In this document: positions 21,985-32,526 of the stretch, in pieces
Layout: each line of letters opens with the position of its first letter
How positions within the stretch are numbered: position 1 is the stretch's first letter
Origin: Linnemannia hyalina
Lineage: Eukaryota; Mortierellomycota; Mortierellomycetes; Mortierellales; Mortierellaceae
DNA length: 64,000 nt
NCBI GenBank assembly: GCA_019671135.1
Contig: JAHRHY010000001.1
Coordinates: 1,488,001-1,552,000, forward strand
Direction of reading: 5' to 3'
The notes under the pieces: generated by a model
The model's database searches: none
Told to the model about the DNA's origin: nothing
What the model saw: only the letters and a program-made list of their open reading frames with translations
Position numbers and translations under genes: made by a program

Positions 21985-24148
21985 TTATCTCCACACAAAT
22001 TTACTTTGTTCTCTAGAATTTCTTCTTCGACCCCTTTTGCTTTACTTTTTTGCCCACTCACCCCATTTCTCTCTCTTTGGTGAATGCTCAGGTCACTTTT
22101 GTAGAGGCTGGTCCATTGATTGCTTTTTGGCTTGCGTTGCGATTAAGATATGGGGATGTTTTTTTTTTGGTTTTTGCCTCGGGATAACAAGGATTAGCAT
22201 GTACCATACATAATAAAGCGGTCATCGAAATTGATCAGAAGGTGGTTTATTGTAACTCAATTAACGTAGCAAGGAAAGCGCGATATTCGCGACTCATAGC
22301 TTCCTTCATAGCACTACAACCCCATTGAAAAATTGGCTATGGGGTTGACCATGGCGGTCGGCGACAATTGACATAGTAATAATGACCTAGCGCAAGCCTT
22401 AGTCTCGTTTTTTTATTGGGCGCAAATAGACATCCGTCATGAAGAATGGACAAGAACAACACTGCCACGAAAGAGTGAAACAAGAGATGCGCGCCTCAAG
22501 CCCATGGACAATGGCTGATCTACAAAGACAGTCCCAATTTCTGATGAGTTCTCATTTCTACGGATTGAATAGTCTGTTTCTATTCAACAAGTATGTCAAG
22601 ATAGGCAACGCACGAAGAAAAAAAAACAATTGGAGCAAAAGGCGAAGGAAGGAGACAGAGATGAGGGATGAGAAGTGATGACGGGCCTGCGGTCAACTGG
22701 TGGACGATTGGAGAGAGCAAACATAACCATGAGAGCAATGGGTTGACTATGGGCAGGTGAAGGAGGACCCTAAGACTGGTCTATGCTTTTCGTATTACTA
22801 CTTTTTTTTACCAACCCCTGGGCTGGCAGGGGTTATTGTGTTGTCATCAAGTCCGATTTGTTCCCTTCCTAACTCCACCTTCCTTCCTTCCTTCCTTCTC
22901 AATGTACCTTTGACATCTAGTGCCCACCCGTCTATTGGGATACTCTGGCTGACTACATGCTATTTTTTGTTATTTTCAAGAGGCGCAACAAATAAGGAAT
23001 GCGAGGCCAAGCTTTTTGCTTTTACCCCAGAAGCCTGACATCACCATCCCACCCCTTTTCTAAGGACCATGGCATTGGGAGCTCCTCCTTTCCTCGGAAC
23101 AGTAGGAGATGTAGGCTAGAAGTTGACATTGAGCGCCTTTTTTTCTATTGAAGGAGGCTGCAATCGAAAAAACATTGACCATTGGTGCCACTGTGGAATT
23201 GAGAGGAATAAAAAATCGCGCTCTCGAATCCTGTTCCTCTTTCTTCCTCTCTCACCCCATCAATCCTCTATCCATCTTTTTGTGATCGATAGGGATATTG
23301 GAGAGGAAGGGTCCAATGGCAAATGAACGATAGCTAGTGTGAATGAATGAGGGAATAACAACTGAGCGATTTTCGTTTCATTTTTTCATTTGGAAGGCTA
23401 TTTGTGAAAACATGCTTTTTTACGAGGTTGAACGAAAAAGTTTCTTCAGTGGGCCATTGAGACACAGTGAAGTTGTTCAGTTGCAGAATGAATCATCGTT
23501 GGGAATGTGCGGTGTGTGAGTGTTGGAGTGCTCTGAGAGTGGTTGCGTTGGGCATGATAGAAAACTCGGCCTGTTGAATGCCGCTTTGTCTGTTGCACCC
23601 TTTCCCCCGTGCAAAACGGATTCAACCATTGATATTTTTTCTTCAGTGTCCCTCTCTGTCCCGATTCCGACTCTGTCCATGACGGTCTCCAGCCAAAGCA
23701 AACCCTAAATAATCCTTTCCTTGGCTTCCGCGTATATAAAGAATCGCGGGTCCCACTTTTGTTCTTCTCTTTTTCCTCTTTTTCTATTTCTTCACCTTTC
23801 CCTTCCTTTACTTCTTTCTTTACTTTTTTGCACGTTCTGTAGTTTTCTTAATCGCTCTCTGTCGCTCTCTGTTTTTACATAAACCCTCCTTTCTCTTCGC
23901 CTATATCTTCACTTCCTTCATGCCAGCATTCGTTCGTCGCTATCTTTCAAACCCAAACACCTGTTTCTCTATACATCTTCTCGACTCCTTCACTAGCCTT
24001 TCATAACCCTCGCATAGTCAGCAGTCTACTCGGATCTCCTTTTTACTCCACATCCTCCTTTGCTTTGTCCACCAACTGTCAAACACACCTTTATCCTCTT
24101 TACATCTCTTCACTCTCCTCCCTCTCCACAATACTTCAATACATACAA
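21985..24148. other. Gene-poor intergenic region upstream of the kinase gene
   Basis: About 2.2 kb without a supportable gene. A CTTCC microsatellite is at about 22881-22898. From about 23740 to 24148 the strand is almost continuously pyrimidine-rich, fitting a long 5' UTR or promoter of the kinase gene. Confidence 0.4.
23733..23740 (+). promoter_or_regulatory. Candidate TATA box of the kinase gene
   Basis: TATATAAA lies in a GC-flanked context (cgcg-TATATAAA-gaatcgcgg) about 410 nt upstream of the kinase start codon, immediately before a long CT-rich tract. This is the best TATA-like element in this intergenic region. No transcription start is known. Confidence 0.4.
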
Positions 24149-26342
24149 ATGGCCGCCATGTCTATATCAACAACCACATCCCTTTATAACCCTGAACCTG
24201 TCGTCAAGTACGACTTGATTTCGACCTCTTTATTCCTCAACTCGTCAAAACCAGCCCCCTCCACCACCAACAACACTGTCAACTCGCTTCGAAAGTCCCT
24301 TGCCCTTCAGCGTCTCCACATGGGTCCTCCTCACCGCTCCTTCCTCCCCCAGACTCGTCAGCCCCTCCAGCAGCAGTCTCTCCACCACCCCTTTTTCCTT
24401 CATCAGATCCAGCACAACCATCATACCCACAAGAAGACTCAGTCCACCCACCTTGCAGGCAAGCTGGAGGATATCATGTCGAGTCCACTCTTGATCGCCC
24501 CTCTGTTGAAGGAGGCCGCTGCAGCTTCTGCCACCGCGCCTACGAGTCCTGTGTCATATGTGTACACTGCTCCTTGCGAACACCATCCTTCCACGGGGCA
24601 GACTGACTATCTTGTCAACGACATGTTCCCCAAATTGACAGTAAGTTACTTTATTTTCCATTGCAACCAACCAACAACCATCCCTCCTCCTTCTCCCTCC
24701 TTCTCCCTCTCTCTCCCACGTTTTTTTTTCTGTTACTCATACCAGCTCACAGTTTTTTTTTTTGTATGAGTGGGTGGCTTGATCCGGAGTTTGGATTGTT
24801 CTCTGTTGACTCCCTTCTCCTTGCCTCTCCAAAACCGAGTGTCGCTGTTGGTGCCCTCATTCAATGTCCAAAAGAAGGCAATGCCAATTTGCGGGGAAAG
24901 AAGAAGGGTTCTTGTGTGGTTGTTGTACATGTACTCTATGCAACTCGTATTTTGGCGTGTGATGGCGAGTAAGAGGGAAGAGGCAGAGAAGGGGTTTAGT
25001 TTGTGATGGCAGCAGATACGTATTCGAGGATACGATAAATTACCTTTTTGTTTGTTTGTCGTGTCTCCCTTCCCTCCCTTTTCCGAAGAGGGTGACTCCT
25101 AGACACATGTGTAGATACGGATAGCGAGCAGTCACTTTTCTCGTCTTTTACACGGCATGCATTCATCTTGTTTGCATGTGGTTTTGTTTGTATGTGTTTG
25201 ATGATGCGTTGTGCTTGGGTCAGAAATGATATCGTCATCCTACCCCATCCAACCAACCATCCTCTCTCCACCTCACGCGAACAGCCCAACTCTCAAATAC
25301 ACACGCGCACAAGCCAATCCTGTCCTTGCCACTAAAACATACGCACACGCACTCAGCGCACGTCCACTCCACCATGCATGTCGAGCCCATTTCCTAACCT
25401 TCACCTTTCTTTTTTTATTACTCTCTTTTCAACCAGCACGACTTGTCGACCATCGAGTTCGGTATCCGCATCGCCGATTTCATGCCCTTGGCATTCAAGA
25501 CCGTCCCCGTCGCCGGTCTCGCCGAGAAGGAGCTCCAGCTCTTACACGGCCTCGTCGATGTCCCCAACGTCATTCACCTCGAAGACTCCTTTGTCAACGA
25601 CAACGGCGACACCGTCCTCGTCCTCCCCATGCTCAAGAAGTTTGACTGTAATACTGTCAACAAGAGCATCTGTTCAGTCCGCAAGACCATGAAGCAAATC
25701 CTCACCGGCCTCGCTGCCGTCCACGCCAAGGATATTGTCCACCTTGACATCAACCCCTCCAACTTGATGGTCACCCACGCCAAGAAGGATATTGTCATCA
25801 TCGACTTCGGTCTCTCCATGCCTATCGACCGCTCCTGCAAGAGCGGCAAGCCCCAGGTCCCCATCTGCGGCACCAGCGGTTACATTGCCCCCGAGGTCCT
25901 CCGCCCCCAGCACTACGATGTCTGCGATCCCACTTTGGCTGACTTGTACTCTCTTGGAATCGTCCTCGGCCAGATGCTCGAGCCCTATATCCCCGACTGC
26001 GATCTCCACTACTTTGGATCTAAGTACCTCGGTCTCGAGAACACCAACCAGACCGTCGCCTACCTGAAGGACTTTATCGCCCAGGGTGCCTATTACCCTC
26101 GCGTCCTCGTCCAGGCTGCCGACCTTCTCCGCTCGATGCTCGAGGAGAACCCCAAGAACCGCAAGTCGGCCCAGGAGCTCCTTGACAGCCACCCCTTCTT
26201 CTCCTCCTGCCCCGCCGAGTCTGCTGCCTTAGGCAGCTCGACTTTGATACTCTGCGACTGGCTCTGCCGCGTCCAGGAGATCAAGTACCAGAAATACCTC
26301 TTGCAGGAGCAGGCTGGTTGCGAGATCTACCGCTACCGCTAA
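24149..26342 (+). CDS. Divergent protein kinase (CDC7-like catalytic loop, non-RD)
   Basis: Two exons (24149-24640 and 25437-26342) give 465 aa, separated by a 796-nt intron, unusually long here. The first about 160 residues are His/Gln/Ser/Pro-rich. The kinase lobe has a probable VAIK lysine (PLAFKTVP), helix-C Glu (EKELQLL), catalytic loop HLDINPSN, DFG (IDFGLS) and activation-segment end GTSGYIAPEVL. The HRD arginine is Leu, making it a non-RD kinase. No glycine-rich loop (GxGxxG) can be found before the lysine. The region VLVLPMLKKF before helix D and the PSN in the loop resemble CDC7-type kinases, but length and inserts do not establish orthology. The catalytic Asp and Asn are kept, so activity is possible. 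Exon 2 is clearly richer in G/C-ending codons than exon 1. Confidence 0.8.
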
Positions 26343-27141
26343 GCAATCCTCAAAATAACCAAAAGCGACAGACACCCACACTCCCCTCTCTTCCCATTTT
26401 GTAAAGCAAAAAAAAAATACCACCTCTTTTAGCATTGTAATCCTTCCCTCATCTCTCCACCCTTGTACTTTAGACTGTAGACCACACTTGTAGAAAATAA
26501 CATCCACCATTTACCACCAGAAAACACCTGTTGAACAATGATGTTTGATTGATGCCGCCTTATGTACGTTTGTTGGGGATTGAGGGACTTTATCTTTTCT
26601 GCAGTGTGAGATCTTGAGCAAGTATGAAAAATTTCCCGAACTTTGTTGAATGATGAACTCTGGAAACGATGAGGTGATGATGAATTGCATGTGAAGCCAG
26701 ACCATCAGCAGATTCAATGACCTCGGTTACATTAACAACGTTTTCGTTTGATGGATCTACTTATCATCGTCCATCCGACTCTATCCATCCAAATAGGCGA
26801 AGGAATTGACAAATGACCTTGACCCTTAAATAACAATCGAAAGGTAAAAGGGTAAAGGCGAAAATCTTCTGACAAAAAATAGAATATTTTTTGTTTTCTC
26901 TTTCTTCCTTCGATATTGATGTTGCTCGATTAGATCCAATCACGCAATAAGCAAATCGATGATGGAACAAGTCGCCATCGCCCAAATGCTGATATCTCAT
27001 TATCTGTTGACTGACCGTTGCTTTCTTTTCTTCTTTTCTTTTGTCCTTACCTACCTTCCTTCTCCACATTCATCCCCTTGGTCCTCATTCCTTCTTTTTT
27101 TTTCTTTCTTCTCACCCTAATTCACACTCTTTCATTCCACC
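26343..27141. other. Intergenic region between the kinase and SQR genes
   Basis: About 800 nt hold the kinase 3' UTR and the SQR promoter. The last 130 nt are a pyrimidine-rich leader (CTTTCTTTTC repeats). No gene is seen. Confidence 0.4.
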
Positions 27142-29296
27142 ATGGTCCTTGCTTCATTCTCTCCTCTCAGCGCGGTCGCACGTATGGCCGCCAGGAATTC
27201 GGCCTTCCAGTCCAAGCGCTTCTTGGCCCAGGTGAGCGCCACCCCCAAGATCCATGACCAGGCCAAGCCCTCCAGCTACAAGGTTGTCGTCGTCGGTAAG
27301 GAACGCTTTTCCATGGACTATGAACCTCAAGTGGAACATGTGAATTAAACCCGTACCTTTTTTTGATCACAAAGGACTGACTTTCTTCTTGTCGCGTCTT
27401 GGGATATGAATGCTGCCTAGGTGGTGGATCTGCTGGTCTCTCTGTTGCTTCGACCCTTGCCGAGACTTTGGGAAACAAGTCTGTTGCCGTTGTTGAGCCA
27501 TCAGATGTCCACTACGTAAGTCATCCTTACAAGAACAAAGAATCAACGGCGTGTGAACAATTTGAGCGCGAATGGATACAGACTATGAGCGTGAGAGGTA
27601 TCAATCTCCTCAGAGATTTGCAGCGTATCCTAACAATCTCTCCTCTTTCCCGCTTTGGGTCCATCTTTTTTCCTTTCTTTATGTCGTGCTTCTGCTTACT
27701 TATTCTGCGCAGTACCAACCCCTGTGGACTTTTGTCGGAAGCGGTCTCAAGACGTTTGACGAGTCCAAGATGGCTATGAGCGAGGTCATGCCCGAGAAGG
27801 CGCAATGGATCAAGGACTCTGTCGCATCGTTCAACCCCACCAAGAACACCGTTGTCCTTGCCAACGGAGAGTCGGTAAGACAATGTCCTCATCGATAACA
27901 GGGATCCCATTCTAGCTCATGGCTCAAGGAGGGCCAAAAAAATACCAATGCATATTTTTATTGCTGCATGATAGGGACTGGTGTCGGATCCCTCGGAAAC
28001 GGAAGGGTGGCATTGGATATTCCCGCATAGGGTTAAACTCTGTTTACAAAGAACTAACGCCACACCCTACTTTCTTTCCCTGCCAATTTAGATTTCTTAT
28101 GATTACCTTGTTGTTGCTGCCGGAGTAAGTAGTTCCCTTGTCCATTTATCTGTTCATGCTCACTTGCTACAGAAAGGCGTAGGGGATAGTCGGAGACCAG
28201 TTGTTACTGAGGAAGAGTTTAAGAACTAGCTTTGACTGATACCCTGCTCCCTTTTTTTCAATTACTAATAGATCCAGGTTAACTGGGGTAAAATCAAGAA
28301 CTTGCCCGAGACATTGGGAAAGAACGGCGTCACGTCCAACTATTCTGCACAGTCTGTCCAAAAGACGGACGAGTTTATCAAGGCCTTCAAGGGCGGCAAC
28401 GCTCTCTTCACCATGCCCTCGACCCCCATCAAGTGCGCAGGAGCCCCTCAAAAGATCATGTACCTCGCTGAGGAGCAATGGCGCAAGGCCGGCATTCGCG
28501 ACCAGACAAAGATCAACTACTTCACAGGACTCGGCAAGATCTTTGCGATCGACAAATACGCCAACGAGCTGCTCAAGATCTGCAAGGCCCGCAACTTGAA
28601 CATCAACTATTTCACCGACCTCGCCGAGATCCGTCCCGACTCGAAGGAGGCCGTCTTCAACGTCCTCGCTGGCGACGCCAAGGGCTCGACCCTCACTCTC
28701 CCTTACGACTTTTTGCACGTCACACCCCCTATGGGTGCCCCTGATTTCATCAAGGCCTCGCCCCTCTCGAACGCTGACGGATGGGTCGATGTCAATAAGG
28801 AGACTCTTCGCCACAACAAGTTTGACAATGTCTATGCTCTTGGCGATTGCTCTTCCCTCCCTACCTCCAAGACTGCAGCTGCCATTACTGCCCAGAGTGC
28901 TGTCTTGAAGAGCAACCTTCTCGGCGATATCCTTGGCGACAACAAGGAGGTCGCAAAATACGACGGATACACCTCCTGCCCAGTAAGTTTACAGACTTGA
29001 CACATTTTTCCATGTTTTTCGCAGCTCATTGAACAATCAGTATTGACCATGTCTCTTCAATTTTACCCTTTTAATTTTGGTAATAGTTGGTAACTGGATC
29101 AGACAAGTTGATTTTGGCCGAGTTTAGCGGATACACTGGCCAGCCTCAGGAGACCTTCCCCTTTGACCAGTCCAAGGAGCGCTTCTCGACCTACTTCTTG
29201 ACCAAGGAGATTATCCCTGATATTTACTGGAAGTCCATGCTCAAGGGCAACTGGGATGGCCCTGCCAAGTACAGAAAGTTGTTCGGTGCCGCATAA
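27142..29296 (+). CDS. SQR: Sulfide:quinone oxidoreductase, mitochondrial
   Basis: Six exons (27142-27295, 27421-27515, 27713-27874, 28092-28124, 28272-28982, 29087-29296) join in frame to 454 aa. The flavoenzyme oxidises H2S to sulfane sulfur and passes electrons to ubiquinone at the mitochondrial inner membrane. The N-terminus is a basic, Ser/Ala-rich presequence (MVLASFSPLSAVARMAARNS). The FAD fingerprint VVVVGGGSAGLSVA follows at about residue 48, then VEPSDVHYYQPLWTFVG, a second dinucleotide segment (SYDYLVVAAGIQVNW) and the flavin-binding NVYALGDCSSLPTSKTAAA. Both redox-active Cys regions are kept: IKCAGAPQKIMYLAE, and the late YTSCPLV block. One exon (28092-28124) is only 33 nt. It converges on MET2 with 146 nt between stop codons. 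Length matches human SQOR (450 aa). Confidence 0.94.
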
Positions 29297-29442
29297 ATTC
29301 ATTTCGCGTACTTTTTTTGTCAATCTCATTTATTTCATACGCATTTCTCATTAAAACACTCAAAAGCTTCATTTCAGATGATGAGTGCAATGTATCTTGA
29401 ATGGTATATGTGGACAATAGTGGTATCATTCAGATAGTATCT

Positions 29443-30322
29443 CTACCAAGAGGCAAAGAGACTGCCGCGAGAAGTCTTCTTTTCGGGGACGGCAACGCCC
29501 TCACGACGAACAAGTTCACGGATATGATCCTGTCGCTGCATGAACGCGACAATCGCGTCGTTGATCTTCTCATACTCGAGCAGGACACCGTCGTGGCCCT
29601 CGTCTGACTTTACAGTAAAGTGTTCCCCGTTGGGGAGGAGGTCGCTCAAGGCCTTGATCTCCTTTGATGTGTACAACACGTCCGAGTCGATTTCTATTTG
29701 GAGTATTCGTGGTTATTTACTATGTATTCCTTTCTTTGTTCAAAGTGCGACCCCCTCCCTTGTCTGAAGACGCGATGTTTCTTTTGTCCTTTGTGCTTCT
29801 TACCAATAACAAGGACAGGCTGCTTGATGGAACGGACAACATCTTCGTAGGGGCCACGGTTGTATGAGACATCGTGGGCGTCCATTTTGCGGCTTAAGGC
29901 GATATAGCAGTTGGCGTCGAAGCGCTCATTGAATTTCGCGGCCTGGTAGCGGAGGTAGCTGTGAGCTGAGTAAACCTGTGACTGGTAGGCAGAAGTGGTG
30001 TTTGCTGGCGTGTTTAGGTTGTTGTTGGTTGTGGTACCAGAAGAAGGTTTGGGGTTTCCATCTGGAGTGAGGACACCGATTGTGGAAGAGGGTGGTGGAG
30101 CGGCGGATGTGTTTTGGTGGCGACGGCCTTCGTTGTGGTTTCGGCGGTGAATTTCTGACGCGGTGGAGGCAATGGTAGGGATGGATGACTGACCGGAAGT
30201 AGCCGTTGGTGAGGAGGACGGTGGCATGATGTCTCGACCGAAGCGACGTTCGTATGAGTCTCTTGTTCGGTAGGTCAGCATGGCTGTCATCCTTGCGGCC
30301 GTCATTCCTTGCAGTGGCGGCT

Positions 30323-30364
<42 letters not shown>

Positions 30365-31529
30365 GAATCAAGTCAAAGGAGAACATTGGTGAACAAAAAA
30401 TCAACAACAGTGTCTGACAAAGTCATTGAAGAGATGTAGGAAACAAAACATTCAAGGGTGAGAACTTACGGCGGTAAGAGGATAGTAGCCATCAAGGTAC
30501 TTGGGGTCAGCAAAAATAGCCTGTCGCTGAGCCTCGGTCCAGGACATGGACCAGGCAGAGCTCTTGGCGGGTGCCGAGATTGGGACGATGGACTTGACAA
30601 AGGGAGAAGTACCTTGTGTGTCGGAGAAGAACGTCCATTCAAAAGCGTGCATTCCTGCCATCGAGGCACCAATACAGATCGCGACGGATTTCACTCCAAG
30701 TTTGTCGAGTACCATCTTGTGCAGTCTGTTTTTTGGTAGTTGAAAGGAGTAAGAGACGATCAGATGTTTGTGTAAGCAGTTGAGGCGTTGGTCAACCCCT
30801 CGGCAACGAAAAAAGAACGTAACGTAACATTGAATAATGATGAAGAAAAGACTGACCTGCAATCGTCGCGGATGGTGGACAAGGGGAACTCGGGTCCATA
30901 ACGAGCGCCAGTGTCAGGGTTTGTGGTCAAAGGTGAGGCTGATCCGTAGGGCGAACCCATACAGTTGAGGCTGACGATGTAGAACTTCGTCTCGTCGATC
31001 ACCTTGCCTTCTCCTTCCAGAGTACAAGCACCCATCAAGTTCATCCACCTTTGAAGTGAAGGAAAAGAAGCATTGGAGGATGTCAAAGTCATGTTGGGCG
31101 CGTTTAAATCTCGTGTATTCAAGCACCAGATGACATTCGAGAACAAAATAAAAATAAAGAGTGATCAAGTACCAATCTTCGACGTCGACGCTTCGAGAGA
31201 GGGGATGACAGATCATCATACAGTTGTCGCCGTCTTCGTTGAGGACACCCCAGGTCTTATAGGCCACGGGGACATCGCGGATGGTGTGGCCAGATTCGAA
31301 GGTGAACTCTGGGACGAGGGCAATGGTTTGGTTTGGAGCGAGACTTGCGAATGGGTTCTCGGGCTGGGTTGTTCTGCGTTCTGTTGAGGATTTGGGAGGG
31401 TGGCACAAGATGAAAGAAGAGATATGTGTAAGTTTTTTCGTTCCGTGGAATGTGTGAACAAAATGGAGGCATTGTGGTCTGGTTTGCGGTTGCTGTTGTT
31501 TATTTGTTTTGTTTGTTACCAAATGGCAT
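29443..31529 (-). CDS. MET2: Homoserine O-acetyltransferase
   Basis: Six exons on the minus strand (31529-31520, 31380-31173, 31048-30857, 30725-30470, 30320-29804, 29693-29443) give 477 aa. The alpha/beta hydrolase acetylates homoserine with acetyl-CoA; the product takes up sulfide to form homocysteine. Motifs are: ENPFASL near the start, NCMGSPYGSASPLTTNPDTG, YGPEFPLSTIRDDCRLHKMVLD, the nucleophile block CIGASMAGMHAFEW (Ser nucleophile; Ala replaces the usual Gly on both sides), the Asp in EIDSDVLYTS and the His in SDEGHDGVLLEY. A 60-70 residue Ser/Thr/Asn/Pro-rich insert lies between FGRDIMPPSS and YSAHSYLRYQ. Exon 1 is just 10 nt (MPF plus one base), inferred because it gives a start codon, a GT donor and a matching phase. 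Confidence in that microexon is lower than in the rest. Confidence 0.9.
30325..30361. repeat. T37 homopolymer (A37 on the MET2 strand)
   Basis: This is an uninterrupted run of 37 T on the given strand, lying inside MET2 intron 4. On the gene's strand it is A37 and ends directly at the acceptor, where a normal gene has a pyrimidine tract. Confidence 0.9.
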
Positions 31530-32526
31530 GATTGTGAACTTTAGGGTGGGAATGAGGGGGTAAGAGAATTGGGGTTTCCAAAGTGGAAGAAGAAAAAACA
31601 AAAAAGAAAAGAAGAATGGAAGTTCTGAGTCTCAATGCTCAGAAGTGAATAAATGGGGTTGGTGAAGAAAAAAAACAAGAGAGAGTCTGCGCAAGAGTCG
31701 GGACTATTTATCTGATCCTGGTGTACTGTAGAGCGATCGGTTTATGGTGACCACAGAAAGGAAGAAAGAAGAACCATCCACGTTGGCGCAACCATGTGGC
31801 GTTGGGGCTTATTTTTGCTTATTTAGCTTGATTTATTACGAAGATGACCCAAAACGATAGGTTTGACTTGTCCCAAGGACAGGGATGTGGGTTATCAGGC
31901 ATGTTCCATTGATCGGTGAGCAAGATGAGTCGATTTGTTATGGCAAGTTACCCGAGTGGGCAAAGTCCAGGAGAACAAATATTGCCCAAACAAAACGATA
32001 CAATGTCATGTCCTTCCTGCCATTAGGGACGTAAATATACACGGCGTGTATGCATGAGGAAGGTTGTTTGACTATCGTGGATAATCGAGCATGGATAATC
32101 GGTGTTCAGCAAGATCAACGCCAGGTCGCAACCTAGGGGAGGCTAGTGTCTACACGCAACGTGTCACTGAGCAGAAATGCCAGGTACAGGTAGGCGCAGT
32201 CACATTTGGCGGCTGGAGGGTGAGACAGACACCCATCACGGCCAAGGGTTGGTTGGCCACACTCTTGACAATCATTACATCTACCCTCACTCCATCACCG
32301 TTCAGGACCATCGCCACTGCCAGAGGTTTCGACACAGGACTCAGAAGCAGGACACATCGCGCACATTACTCCTCTCCACAAGCGATTCCTCGCATTCACT
32401 CATCCTACAACAAACCCCAACAAAAAACAGGGCACGCACCAACCAACTTCCCTCGTCAACCCTTTCTCCTCCGCCGCTTACCGCAGGCCACTAGAGTGGC
32501 AAGAAAGAACAAAAAGCTTCTGTGCC
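31530..32526. promoter_or_regulatory. Divergent region upstream of MET2 and DSC1
   Basis: This region of 997 nt lies between the MET2 start (minus) and the DSC1 start (plus), so it carries both promoters. A purine-rich tract lies next to MET2. No TCACGTG-type Cbf1 site was seen. The half near DSC1 is C/A-rich. Confidence 0.4.

Noticed and set aside
22757..23038. 93-codon plus-strand open frame in the region before the kinase gene
   Set aside because: Low-complexity Ser/Pro/Leu sequence including the CTTCC microsatellite; no splice partners or motif.
25674..26192. Long minus-strand open frame opposite the kinase exon
   Set aside because: Mirror effect of GC-rich third positions in the kinase exon; Val/Gly/Leu-rich without family character.
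28167..28814. Long minus-strand open frame opposite SQR exon 5
   Set aside because: It is a mirror of a well supported coding exon; the plus strand has the SQR motifs.
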